Assembly: GCF_029784135.1 (NCBI RefSeq)
Contig: NC_073744.1
Location: 14,054,929 to 14,118,928, forward strand
Origin: Toxorhynchites rutilus septentrionalis
Taxonomy: Eukaryota > Arthropoda > Insecta > Diptera > Culicidae
DNA: 64,000 nt
Direction: 5' to 3'
Shown: positions 22,791-33,890 of the stretch, in pieces
How positions within the stretch are numbered: position 1 is the stretch's first letter
Layout: the number at the start of each line of letters is the position of its first letter
Made by a program: the position numbers and the translations under genes
The notes under the pieces: generated by a model
Told to the model about the DNA's origin: nothing
What the model saw: only the letters and a program-made list of their open reading frames with translations
Database searches by the model: none

Positions 22791-23179
22791 AAACTATGGC
22801 TGATGTTCATCAGATACTAGTCAGTGATCTTTCAAACATTTATTGGGCCTGCTGAAAAAGACGATGTATCCGCCACTAAAGTTGCTGTTAGTTCTATTAG
22901 AATCCTTCAAGTATTCTGGAATAGTGAAGTAGAAAGTGTTTTTAAAGGTCTAGTGGATTCAGCAGAAATACGGGAGGCTACATTTCTTAAAACCGTGGAA
23001 TTTTTTACGATAGTACATTGAAAAATGGAAGAATAGTCTACGGGAAACACAACAGTATAAATGGATTGTATTTAAGTCTATTCCTGAACAGGTAGAGATT
23101 CAAAGAAGCATTAGTATTAGATGTACCGGTAAGTTTCTTCGATTTAACAACAGATGGCGTAACTTGATTATTATTCCAG

Positions 23180-24090
23180 TGAATCAAATTTCCAGGCATT
23201 GCGCGTTTTTTCAGTATGTGTCAAAAAGTTAAAGCGTGAACAACATAGTTCCTTGCCACTTCGAATATGTTGACTTTCGTACCAACGCTGCGGAAAGTCA
23301 TCGCATTTTGGTGGAAGTTCGTGGTGACCATGCTCCAACTGAGCGAAAGTGTCAGACGTGGTTTTGATAATTTTGACTTCGAAGACGAAGAACGTTCCGG
23401 TTCGCCAAAAAAGTTTGAAGATGAAGAATTTGATGCTTTACTCGTACAAGATCCTTCCCAAAGGCAACAAGAACTTGCAGATACACTTGGAGTACCTCAG
23501 CAAACCATATCCGATCGTTTAAAAGCAATGGGAATGATCCAAAAGATAGGACATTGGGTGTCGTATGAATTGAAGCCAAAAGACGTCGAACGCCGTTTTT
23601 TCACTTGCGAACAACTGCTCCAACGGCATAAAAGAAAGGGTTTTTGCATAGAATCGTTACTGGCGGTGAAAAGTGGGTCCATTACGACAATCTTAAACGT
23701 CGGGCAACGTATGGATACCCCGGCTATGCATCAACATCGACGGCTGGGTGTGGTGTACTATGAGCTGCTAAAACCGAATGAAACTATTACGGAGGACCTC
23801 GACCGACGACAATTGATGCGTTTGAGCCGTGCACTGAAGGAAAAATGGCCACAATACGAGCAAAGGCACGATGAAGTAATTGTGCAGCACGACAATGCTC
23901 GGCCGCATGTTGCGAAGCCGGTCAAAACATACTTGGAACTGCTGAAATGGGAGGTCCTATCCCCCCGCCATTTTTTCCAGACATTGTTCCGTCCGATTAC
24001 TACCTTTTTCGATTGATGGAACATGGCCTGGTTGACCAGCACTTCTCCAATTTTGATTAAGTCTAAAATTGGATCGATTTGGGGTTAGCC
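23180..24090 (+). pseudogene. mariner transposase (DD34D), broken
   Basis: Blocks in order: an N-terminal HTH region readable as AAESHRILVEVRGDHAPTER; then DEERSGSPKKFEDEE, SQRQQELADTLGVPQQTISD, MGMIQKIGHWVSYELKPKDV and CEQLLQRHKRKGF. The first catalytic motif reads TGGEKWVHYDN, with GGT at 23665-23667 where Asp is expected. The second is in QHDNARPHVAKPVKTYL (23891-23893) and the third in PSDYYLF (23995-23997). The 101 bases between the last two Asp codons are one short of 34 codons, so there is a 1-base deletion. The C-terminus is lost after HGLVDQHFSNFD. No terminal repeats were found. Confidence 0.8.
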
Positions 24091-24600
24091 GTACTTCTAC
24101 CAAATTCGTCTTTATAATAACAGATTATTTTCAGACACAATTCTCGTTCAAGATTTTTCAACCACTCGCGAATAACATGTTTCTCCGTAACATGGAATAA
24201 ATATTTGAAAACATGATAGAATAAAGAAAGTCCAAAATGGGACAGTTCCAAATTCGCTCTCATCAACACATTCAGCGATCCATTTTTATTTGTATAGATA
24301 GAAGGAGATATAGGAGTGCTTTTTATCACCTGAAAATCCATTTCCAGTTTCGAACAAAAATCGATTTCGTTAGCTCTAACATCAAGTGGACTAACAACGC
24401 TTGTTGCTTTGTCATTGTAGAACATTTGATAATTGAATTTTACGATTTTTCCCATTCTCAATGGTCATGTTTGCTTGAAATATGTATAATGTTTTAATTA
24501 TTCCCGTAATACATGGCAAATTTGGTTTCATTTGCTTGATTAATTCTCGAGTTGTGCAGGAATTTGTGTTTAATTTGTATGCGGCAATTCCAAATGAAAA
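24070..24600 (-). repeat. family A fragment, inverted
   Basis: This carries, on the minus strand, the TCCATGTTACGGAGAAA segment and the module words AATCAAGCAAATGAAACC and CTCGAGAATTAATCAAGC seen in the other family-A copies. It abuts the truncated mariner at about 24075, so one insertion truncated the other. A 132-codon minus-strand frame over it (24063-24461) has no recognisable domain and is also partly present in the copy at 8760-9060. Confidence 0.5.
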
Positions 24601-24639
24601 CGTCCTAAAAATGCAGATTTTAAAAACTTGTATTTTTGA

Positions 24640-24830
24640 TTCCACTGAAAGTGTGTATTCCGTTTGGGTTGGAGGAAATATGAGTTTTTCACAGCAATTG
24701 GGATTTTTTTGACTCAAGCGTAATGTTTGAGAAGGGCGTATCGATTTTAGTAAGAGAAATCTTTGATAATTTATATCTCAAAAACTATGAGTCGTACCGA
24801 AATTGTGTCTTAGAAATAGTTAGAGTATTG
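24640..24830 (+). repeat. dispersed repeat E, copy 1
   Basis: This is inverted relative to 38391-38585. Shared words include CAGCAATTGGGATTTTTTTG, ATGAGTCGTACCGAAATTGTG-like sequence and GTTTGGGTTGGAG. Non-coding. Confidence 0.55.
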
Positions 24831-25213
24831 ATGGTTGAATATGAAAAAAATGTACACTGAGAAAAAAAACGTACTAATTTTTTTATTTACAAAATAAAAA
24901 TTAAATTTGCAATATCCAAAATACATATTTTTTAATTTTTTTTTATTTTTTCATACAAAATAGAAGTCATGCAGAAAATTTAAAAAATGGGCCCAAGATG
25001 GTAAAACTATTTTTGACGAACTTTGTGGAACATCGAATTTTTATGAATTTTCGAAACTTCAAATTTTGAATGTAACAATCATTTTTAGAAACAAATTATG
25101 ATTTCTGATGTGATTTAAAACAAAAAACGGTTATTATCAATCTCCTTCTAAATGTAGCCATTCTCGAAATATTTAAAAAAATATTCCTAATTTATTGTCT
25201 TTTTTATAGTAAA
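24831..25213. other. AT-rich unassigned stretch
   Basis: Strongly AT-rich with long A and T runs. No gene or recognisable element. Confidence 0.5.
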
Positions 25214-25653
25214 CTAGCTGACCCGGCGAACTTCGTCCCGCCCAAAATTTGTTTTTTGTTATCAATACCTTCAAACATTCACGTTTTCTTATTAAGCGCA
25301 TATTCATGAGTCCAATCGCAGAACTGTCCATTGATTGATCTTCTAATCAATAATTATGGAATAATTGCCAAAAACTTCCTAGTACTTCTACCAAAACTCA
25401 TCATTATAATATCAGATTATTTTCACACACAATTCTCGTTCAATATTTTTCAACCACTTGCAAATAGGATGTTTCTCCGTTACGTGGAATAAATGTTTTG
25501 TACAGAATATATGATATAATAAAGCCAGACCCCTCTATTCTTCTCCTCTTAGAGAGAGGGGGGGAGTGTCTATTCACCATAGAAACGTTTCGGGCCCTCT
25601 AAAGAAACCCCCCCCCCCCCTAAGGGAGGAGGGAGGAATATCTCTCCACCATA
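25214..25653 (-). repeat. family A copy, left part (split by the DD37E element)
   Basis: This begins ACTAGCTGACCCGGCGAACT, the inverse of the family-A terminus, followed by the inverse of the GGGCGGGACGAAG, AACGGAGAAA and polypyrimidine modules. It is interrupted at CTCCACCATA (25653) by the DD37E insertion and resumes at 26947. Confidence 0.7.
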
Positions 25654-26946
25654 AAGGGTGTGTCACATCAAATTGCATCACGGAAAAAACGCTGTAGAAA
25701 TTTAATTTTTAGGAATTATATCTTCAGCTTTCGCTTATAACCAGATAAGAGTGTATAGATCACGTTGGCCATGCTTCACTGTCAATTTTTCGTAAATTTA
25801 AAAAAATGTCGTCGAACGAAAAAGAGCGTCGTGAATTAATCCTGCGCACTCATATCGAGAATCCGGAGTTGTCACATCGGGACATCGGTAAGAGATGCTG
25901 AGAATCTTCCAATCCACGATCAGCAGAGTACTAAAACGATACTTCGAGAACCTGATCATCGACCGGAAGGTGAAGAACGACAAAAATGGATGCTCCGTCA
26001 GTGAAAAAGATCACAAGCGCGTAGTTAAGCAGTTTAGACGTGATCCGAGAAGTTCGGTCCGGGATGTCGCCAATAAGCTGAATTTGTCAAGTTCATTCGT
26101 CCAGCGGACCAAGCAGCGGGAGGGCCTGCGTACATACAAGGTTCAGAAGGCTCCTAACGGCGACGAAAGGCAAAACATGGTGGGGAAGACGCGAGCCCGG
26201 AAGCTGTACACCGAAATGCTGACGAAGCCGCATTGCCTGGTAATGGACGACGAAACCTACGTCAAAGCGGACTTTCGTCAGCTGCCGGGCCTGTTGTTCT
26301 TCTCCGCAGAGGACAAATTCAGCGTTCCGGAGGAGATTCGCAAGCAGAAACTATCCAAGTTTGCCAAAAAGTACATGGTGTGGCAAGCGATCTGCTCTTG
26401 CGGAAAGCGGAGCGCCCCCTTCGTGATGACCGGCACGGTAAACGGACAGGTTTACAGGAGTGCCTACAGAAGCGCTGACCACTATTGAAGCAGCACGAGG
26501 GCCCGACCATCTTCTGGCCGGATCTCGCTTCGTGCCACTATTCAAAGGACGTGTTGGAGTGGTACGAAGCCAACGGGGTCACCTTCGTGCCAAAGGAAAT
26601 GAACCCGCCCAACGCGCCGGAGCTTCGCCCAATAGAGAAATATTGGGCGATTATGAAGCAGGCCCTCCGGAAGAACCCAAAAGTTGTCAAATCGGAGGCG
26701 GACTTCAAGAGAAAATGGATTTCTGTTCAAAAAAAACTACAACCTGACGTTGTAAAGAACCTTATGGACGGGGTAAAGAGGAAGGTGCGAACATACGGGC
26801 TTGGGTTCGAAGTATGAATAAAAAGAAAATTCCAAAAGTTGTTTAATAGTTTTTATTTTACTGTCTAAAATTTTCAAAAGGATCGGTCTACTGGGCGAAT
26901 TTCTACAGCGTTTTTTCCGTGATGCAATTTGATGTGACACACCCTT
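25654..26946 (+). mobile_element. DD37E Tc1/mariner-superfamily element, 1,293 bp
   Basis: The terminal inverted repeats start AAGGGTGTGTCACATCAAAT and match for about 49 bp at both ends. TA flanks both sides (25652-25653 and 26947-26948). Joining the flanks gives CTCCACCATAGAATCATTG, the expected uninterrupted family-A sequence, so the boundaries are secure. The enclosed transposase has exactly 37 codons between its second Asp and the Glu. DD37E elements were first described from mosquitoes. Confidence 0.93.
25806..26817 (+). pseudogene. DD37E transposase, broken by two frameshifts and a stop
   Basis: It starts MSSNEKERRELILRTHIENP (25806) and the helix-turn-helix region runs into a 2-base insertion at GGTAAGAGATGCTGAG (about 25888). 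Reading resumes MLRIFQSTISRVLKRYFENL and passes a second DNA-binding part (RDVANKLNLSSSFVQRTKQR). The first catalytic Asp is in LVMDDETYVKADF (about 26246). A second frame change near 26455-26465 and a TGA precede LLKQHEGPTIFWPDLASCHY (Asp 26521-26523) and APELRPIEKYW (Glu 26635-26637). It ends VRTYGLGFEV. Full length is about 340 residues. The catalytic residues are kept but the frame is not. Confidence 0.88.
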
Positions 26947-27720
26947 TAGAATCATTGATTGCACCCTAAAATCTCCACATGCCAAATTTGGTTTCATTTG
27001 CTTGATTATTTCTCGATTAATGCAGAAATTTGTGTTTCATTTGTATGGCAGTGCACCCCCCCACCCCTCAGCCCTCTGGAAAGAAGGTTGGAGTGTATTA
27101 CCACCTTGAAATGAAAATGTGTATTGCGCCCTGAAACCTCCACATGTACCTAATTTGGTTTCGTTTGCTTGATTAATTCTCGAGTAATGCAGAAATTTGT
27201 GTTTCATTTGTATGGCAGCCCCCCTTAGAGAGGGGGAGGTGTATCTAACCACCATAGAATCGTTTCTTGCACCCTAAAACCTCCAGATGGCTAATTTGGT
27301 TGCATTTGCTTGATTAATCTCGAGTAATTTGTGTTTCATTTGTATGGCAGACCCCCCCCCCCTTAGAGAGGGGGGAGGGGACTCAAACTATCACGAAAAC
27401 CTTCCCCGGCCCCAAAAACTCCTATATACCAATTTTCATGTCGATCGGTTCATTAGTTTCCGACCTCCATAGAACAAGTTATCGATCCCTAAAACCTCTA
27501 TATGCCAAGTTTGATTCCATTTGCTTGATTAGTTTTCGAGTTACTCAGCCCCTCCTCCCTTCAGAGATTCAGAGAGCGGAGGAGTGTCAAAACGCCATAG
27601 AAACATTTATTGCACCCTAAACCTCCATATGTCAATTTTGGTTCCGTTTGTTCAATTAGTTCTCGAGTTATGCAAAAATTTGTGTTTCTTTCGTTTTTAC
27701 GGTTTTTCTTAACGGATTTC
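26947..27720 (-). repeat. family A copy, right part
   Basis: This continues the family-A copy from 25653 with inverse modules: TGCACCCTAAAATCTCCACA, CAAATTTGGTTTCATTTGCT, CATTTGTATGGCAG and runs of C and G. It ends near 27420-27720 with CCTTCCCCGGCCCC and ATTTTCATGTCGATCGGTTC. These are the inverse of the GACATGAAAAT, GGGGCCGGGGAA start seen at 31555-31605. Confidence 0.65.
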
Positions 27721-27770
27721 AAACGGGCGATACTCGAAAAATATGCAGAGATGCAGAATGGTTTACAAAA

Positions 27771-28535
27771 TTAGCTGGTATACTTAAATTTAATAAAGAA
27801 TATTTTTCGATAATATCGGCCTGAAGAGCACATGACCGCGGTCATGTACAGTGCCCATTGGAGAAGGAATAAATCAGAAATCTTGATGTTAATCACAGAA
27901 CGGTTGTATTCCCTAAAGGCAATCCCATCGTGGATAACAGCTTTATTGCGTGCAATTGCCACAGTGCCAAGCACGAACACAGCGACCCGACGTTTCGAGC
28001 CGTCGAAAACGGTTCGAAGGCGCACACCGCCTTGTTGCGATGGTGGGCCTATATGCGGAGAACCGGGAAAAATAATTTCCTCTAAGCGACAGGAAATACC
28101 GGAGGGAATCAGACAATAAAACAAGTAACATGCTGCCATTTTTGGTTTCTGTTTACGTTTCGATGTGCCATCCGGATCCTCCTTCACCTCCACCGGAAGG
28201 CCCCTGAGCTTTTGGAACTTAGTCTTTCTGTTTTCATGTATTTTGTCACAGTCGAGCACCGATATAAGCAGATGATATCTCCATCACGTGTGTGTCATGA
28301 TCAATGAAGGACAATAGAGGTAGATATGATGTATATATATAGACATTCCTCGGCACCAGCAATAAGGGTCGCGTCGAAACGGTTCCCGGAATAATAGCTC
28401 GGATACGATGTTGCGGAAATTTCTCTTACAAGGGAGCTCGAACAACAGGATGCGATCCACATCTTCTTCCTTCCCTGTCAAAATGCGGTGGGTGTCGTTG
28501 TTGCTTTTCACCTCGTCCGTCTCCTGTTGCTCCAT
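27771..28535 (-). other. unidentified open frames on the minus strand, possible exons
   Basis: Two minus-strand frames lie in low-copy DNA. The frame at 28535-28284 starts MEQQETDEVKSNNDTHRILT and is charged and hydrophilic for about 45 residues. The frame at 28259-27771 starts MLDCDKIHENRKTKFQKLRG, with a Lys/Glu-rich stretch followed by less protein-like sequence. The start of each looks more like real coding sequence than the surrounding frames. I see no GT/AG pair that cleanly joins them and do not recognise a family. They could be first exons of a host gene, or chance. Confidence 0.2.
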
Positions 28536-28539
28536 TGAG

Positions 28540-31470
28540 CGGAGCGTTTTAACTCGACTTATTGTGGCTCGAGGGGTTCGACTTTTTTAACACTTAACGG
28601 TCGACAATAAGTCGAGCTCGCAAATGAAAAAAAAAACCGCGACAAAATTCTCCGTTGTTATTACACTTGCTCTCAAACACTTACGAGATCCCGATTTATC
28701 AGTCCGCATTACAATGCAGCACAAAAAAGCAATTGGCACTTTTTCTTGCACACAAAACGTTATATTCATTATAATAATCTCCGGAATAAGTCCCGGAAGT
28801 AAGTGCGGCAATTGAATTTCTGGTGAGTCTTGCTGAAAACCTTGAGTACTCTACCCACCCAAGAAGTAGATCCTTTTATCGTAAAATTATCTCATCGTGT
28901 TCAGTTCCGTTCTGCTATTTTGCGGATGTTGCAGCTCTGCTGCTCGATGGTGGCGGTGGCGGCGGTCTTGCCAGATGAGCCCTTTGATGTGTTGATTTTG
29001 CCTCAGTTACTTAAACCCATTCGCGACCCCACCACGATCGCCAAGTGGCTACTTTCCCAGTGGTTTCGACAGAAGGTGCAGCGGTAGCAGAGAATTTTAA
29101 TCTTGGAGAGTATTTCAAATTGCATTTGCTGTCTTGCTTCGACTTCTAGTGAAGAGATAGTTTCACGAAGTATTTTCTCCGAGTCGGGTTTGAAATGAGG
29201 ATGATTTAGATTCATGGTTTTTATCGATCGATTTTCTGTAATTGCTTTATTCCGTCGAAAATTGAATTCAAATGGCTTTCCGCTTTCAGTTTCCATTTTG
29301 TATTTCCATGGAAAACCAGCTCGAATAAACACATTCATCTGACATTCATCAGACTATAAATTCATTTCGGCAAGCCACAAAAACACTTCGCATTCTGTAA
29401 CTTTTCCGAAATTACCCGGTAACCCAACCTGATTCGTTATTCATTTCTATTATCCCACACCGGTAGCCTCACTCTCTCTCTCCGGCTATTCCATGCATAA
29501 TCCACTTGGCGAGAAATCTGCCAAAACAACCTATACAGTGGTCACATGAAACATGCAGCAGCATCCGATCCGTTCTCTCCTTCTCCTCCCCCAACACAAT
29601 CCATTATACGCCGACTGCCGCCCGCGAATCGGATTTGTTTTGCGAAATCCTAAAATAAACACGTATCCCCGCGCTCGCACCTGGCAAACTCACGCACTCC
29701 TTCTTCCCCTGTTCCGCACACGCTCATTCCGCCCATCCGACTGTTGCTTTTTCAGGTTGTTGTGGTTTTCTGTCATTTTTAATTCATATTTTCGTTTGCC
29801 TTCTAGGTTGGGGGCGGCAGGCTGCAGAAGTTAATCCCCTTACAGTTGTAGCGAGCAAAGAACCGATTCCAGACGAGCGGTGTAACCTAGTTTATAATTC
29901 GTTCGCTTGACGCGAAGTGTGCCGTGGCTTGGATGGCAAAAAAAAAAGAAGAGGGGACCCTGGTCCAACGAAATTGCATCCATTAAATCCCCCAGTTTAC
30001 AGCGACGATCCACCAGAACTGATTGTGGCTTTTGTGCCCAGACTGCTAAACGGCACCTAGCGTTTTTGGGGAGACCAAGAGGGAACCCACGGGACACGGA
30101 ACACGGAGGCGCACACGCAGTGGTGGCGGTCATTTGCACTCAATTTACGGCGAGCTCTGATCGTTCCGATACAGTGGTTTTGCCACACTGACCACAGACC
30201 AATGGATGTGACAGTGAGGGGAAAATTGGTTTTGCGTGGGTGCATAAAGTAGCGCTTTGTGATTGCTATCTTTGGGGCAGGCAAAAATTGCTACTTATCT
30301 GGGACAAAACAGGTTCGGTTTGCGGATATACCGTCCAGTTGAAATGGAACATTTTATCATCACAGCAGAAATGGTTATTGCAGTCAGGGTAAAAAGGTGA
30401 TACGGAATCTCTTATTTTATGCAGGACTATAGCGATATAATCATTATTTGGATACTAAGTATCATTTCCCACCATCGCATTGATGAGCAAGCGATCGATA
30501 TCGGAATTTATTTTACATGTATTCATTTGGTTTAAATGACTGCAAACCATCTATCAGATTGTCAGCTCATGAGTAAAACGTTGTGCCATTTTGGGGGATT
30601 AAATTCTCTGCTCCAATATGAGAAACGGTTCGTTGTGGGTGGGAGAGAATTCCGAGAATTCCGAGCATCACGTCATCAAGATTCGTGTTAAAGCCAAGAA
30701 AAACTGACATGGTCAATCGGTCACGGTCATTAGGAGTGTCTCAGGGGTCATTCTAATAAAAGGGAATCATTCCACCAGCTTTTCACGGGCTTAAAAAGCA
30801 GAGCGCGGAAGGGTGTCCTGCTTGTCTAGTCGTTAAATGTAGAAACCGAAAGACGCCTTCAAAACTCTGAAAGAAGCCAAAAAGATTGAAATAATGTGGA
30901 ATAATATGCGCTAGCATTGGTTCTCTTTTGACGTAGAACTACGTCTCTCAGGAAGGGTGCCAAATCAGAAAACCGGTAACGTTTTTATGAAACAAAGTTA
31001 TCGTTACTAACTATTTTCACAGCGAAGCGAGAATGGATTGTCTTTCTTAAGACAGGCGAAGGAGGAGTAATGGAGTAGTTTTCTCTCCACAAGAGTTCTT
31101 CTCAGGGCTAGAGACCAATGAACTATAAAAGTTCAAAGTCTTTATAAACCAAACAAGGAAGGTAGAAAACCACATCATTCTTCGTGGGACATTCGACTTG
31201 TGAACATCGTTTGTTGGACAAGCTGGTCGACGAGGGATTGTCTGCCTTTCTCCTAAAATGTTTTTTCGGACCATCGATCGGTTAAATTTGAAAAATAATA
31301 ACTCAAAAGCGAAAAAATAGCATCTCTGGCATCGGGATATGTTGTGTAAAAAATCCTCAGCTTTCAAGTAAAAATATAAAAAAATTCAGCACCCTCTAGT
31401 CCAAAGCCATGAAAAGAATAAAAAACGACTACAATCAATAATTACGAAAATTAAATGCATTTGTTTTGTA
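28540..31470. other. unassigned low-copy region, no gene established
   Basis: GC-balanced, low-copy sequence with short overlapping frames on both strands. A 13-bp inverted repeat, CTCGACTTATTGT (28553-28565) and ACAATAAGTCGAG (28604-28616), sits near the start. Around 30935-31020 there are words (GACGTAGAACTACGTCTCTC, TAACGTTTTTATGAAA) that recur loosely near 20390 and 62090, suggesting small old repeats. Confidence 0.35.
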
Positions 31471-31477
31471 ATTTAAA

Positions 31478-33102
31478 TATCTATATAAATATAAAAATGG
31501 ATTTCTGTCTGTCCGTCTGTCTGTCTGATTCTTATGGACTCGAAAACTACAGAACCGATCGACATGAAAATTAGTATGTAGGGGTTTTCGGGGCCGGGGA
31601 AAGTTTTCGTGATAGTTTGAGACCCCTCCCCCTCTCTAAGGGGGGGCTGCCATACAAATGAAACACAAATTTCTACATTACTCGAGAATTAATCAAGCAA
31701 ATGAAACCAAATTAGGCATTTGGAGGTTTTAGGGTGCAATAAATGATTCTATGGTGGTTACACTCCAGTTCCTGTAAAAATAAATGACTTAAATAAAAAA
31801 AAATATACTCTCCACCCCTCTCTTTTAGGGGGGCTGCCATACAAATGAAACACACATTTCTGCATTACTCGAGAATTAATCATGCAAGTGAAACCAAATT
31901 AGGCATGGAGGTTTTAGGGTGCAATAAATGTTTCTATGGTGGTTAGACACTCCATCACCTTCACCAAAAGGGGAGTGGGGGGGGGGGGGTATTTGTCTGC
32001 CATACAAATGTATCAACAATTTCTGCATTACTCGAGAATTGATCAAGCAAATGAAACCGAATTAGGCATTTGGAGGTTTTAGGATGCCATAAATGATTCT
32101 ATGGTGGTTATACACTCCACCCCCTTTCTTAGGGGGAGCTGCCATACAAATGAAACACACATTTCTGCATTACTCGAGAATTAATCAAGTAAATGAAACC
32201 AAATTAGATATCTGGAGGTTTTAGGGTGCAATAAATGTTTCTATGGTGGTTAGATACTCCTCCTCCTCTCTTAGGGGTGAGGGGGGGGTCTGCGATATAA
32301 ATGAAACACAAATTTCTGCATTACTCGAGAATTAATCAAGCAAATGAAACCAATACAGGTAAACTTCGATATAACGTAGATTTCACTTTCAAAATTGTAC
32401 GTTGTATCGAATTGTACGTTATATCGAAGCATAATAAAGTACTCACAAACGTAGTCTATAATACATTATTGTGTTGCTGTTTTAGTAAACTTAATGAATA
32501 ACTTCAATCAGAAGACGAAGCCAGCCTTTCTCATGATGTTTTCCTTCGTACTGTTGATTAAAGCTTGATTCATTTCGAATCCGGAATCACAAAACCAACT
32601 GTATTTCGGGATTTATTGAAGGTACAAAACTTGTTTTAGCATCACAATACAGGTAATTCATTGTTTTATCAGAAAAAAAATATTGAAAAAAATTTTCCTT
32701 CACACTTTGGAAATGTGTACGTTATATCGAGGTAAAATATACGTTATATCGAGTGACGTTATATCGAGGATACGTTATAACGAGGGTACGTTATATCAAA
32801 GTTTCCCTTTATTGAGATTATTCCATGTAACGGAGAAATATGTTATTTGCAAGGGGTTGAAAAATCTTGAACGAGAGTTGTGTCTGAAAATAATCTGATA
32901 TTATAATGATGAGTATTGATAGAAGTACCAGCTATTTTTTCAGCAAGAAGTAAATTCAACGGGGTCGATTAGAAGATCAATTAATGAACAGTTCTGTGAT
33001 TGGACTCATGAACTTGCGCTTAATAAGAAAACGTGAATGTTTGAAGGTATTGATAACAAAAACAAATTTTGGGCTGGACGAAGTTTGCCGGGTCAGCTAG
33101 TT
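31478..33102 (+). repeat. family A copy with 5' end and terminus, split by a MITE
   Basis: The 5' part reads ATATAAATATAAAAATGG, then a CTGTCTGTCCGTCTGTCTGTC microsatellite-like run and GATCGACATGAAAATTAGTA. It continues with GGGGCCGGGGAAAG and about six modules (CTCGAGAATTAATCAAGC and others). The MITE at 32356-32809 interrupts it. It then resumes with TTCCATGTAACGGAGAAA and ends TTTTGGGCTGGACGAAG, GCCGGGTCAGCTAGT at 33102. This is the most complete copy in the window. No protein is encoded. Confidence 0.7.
32356..32809. mobile_element. pogo-like MITE, copy 1 (454 bp)
   Basis: The left end CAGGTAAACTTCGATATAAC lies after TA (32354-32355). The right end in reverse reads AAGGGAAACTTTGATATAAC and precedes TA (32810-32811). 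The interior carries several direct and inverted copies of ACGTTATATCGA. The copy at 53344-53812 is closely related. The CAG start, TA target and cytosine-rich terminal motif point to the pogo/Tigger branch of Tc1/mariner. No transposase is encoded. Confidence 0.8.
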
Positions 33103-33229
33103 TTTTAATGAGAGACTTAGACTTAGACTCATTGGCTTCAATTTGATATGTCGATCATCTAAATCGGCTCAGTGGATCAAAAGTTATGACGTTTTGAAAA
33201 AAATCATTTTTGGGAAGAAGTGGAAAAAA

Positions 33230-33890
33230 TGATTTTTCGGACCACCCTAAATGGAAATGGGCACTAGGGTGCCAAAGAATGTATGGGCAAAAATCGACCC
33301 TAAAATTTTAAAAAGTTACTCTATACAAAATGTTCACCACCTCGAAAAAACACCCTATGCAAAATATCAGCTCAATCGGACTTAAGGGAGAGTGGCGCAA
33401 AGCGGTTAAAGTTTGAGTTTTTTGAAAATCGAAAAATCACCCGAGGGGGGAGTAAAGGAAATCGGGGGTTTCGAAAAAAAAATTTTGATGTCAAATGTCT
33501 TAAAATTGCCTGAAACGAGATCTTATAAAGAGATAGTTATCTCGATTTTCCCTTCGGAACTTGCTGCGAAATGTTTATTTGCACGATAACATACCCTATG
33601 CAAAATATTAGCTCATTTGGACTTCATTTACTAGTTGTTGCAGACGTTAAAATTTGGGTTTTTTGAAAATCGAAAAACCACCGGGTTTTTGATGCCAAAT
33701 GTCTTAAAATTGCATGACACGTCAAGATTTACAGTTATCTCAAAAAAAATTTTTGTGCAAAAAAAACTTTTCTTTTCCGAATTTTTTTTTTCGAGATAAC
33801 TGCAAATCTCGACGAGTAATGCAATTTTAAGACATTTGGCACCAAAAATAGAGGAAAAAGTTGATTTTTCGGACAACTCTAAAATGGAAA
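33230..33890 (+). repeat. dispersed repeat C, copy 2
   Basis: This matches 1321-1800 in the same orientation through ACAAAATGTTCACCACCTCG, GGACTTAAGGGAGAGTGGCG and ACCCTATGCAAAATATTAGC. It extends further with AAATGTCTTAAAATTGCATG repeated in direct (about 33499, 33700) and inverted (about 33820) form. Non-coding. Confidence 0.6.

Larger units (their letters stand above)
20495..23150 (+). mobile_element. hAT relic copy 1, interrupted by other elements
   Basis: The left end TAGGCTGACCAAACCGTACC and the following block (ACCGTTTTTTCGAC, CGATTTGTACCGTATTTT) match the left end of the larger relic at 34082. The block around 22830-23080 (TTTCAAACATTTATTG, GAAAAAGACGATG, ACATTGAAAAATGGAAG) matches 37560-37790 of that relic. 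Between them lie a DD41D mariner (20692-21987) and a Jockey fragment. The right end has been lost. The class is inferred from the sister copy, whose C-terminal coding remnant resembles a hAT dimerisation domain. Confidence 0.5.

Noticed and set aside
24063..24461. 132-codon minus-strand frame as a possible gene
   Set aside because: The same DNA is part of the family-A repeat seen at 8760-9060 and 32815-32900, where the frame is not preserved.
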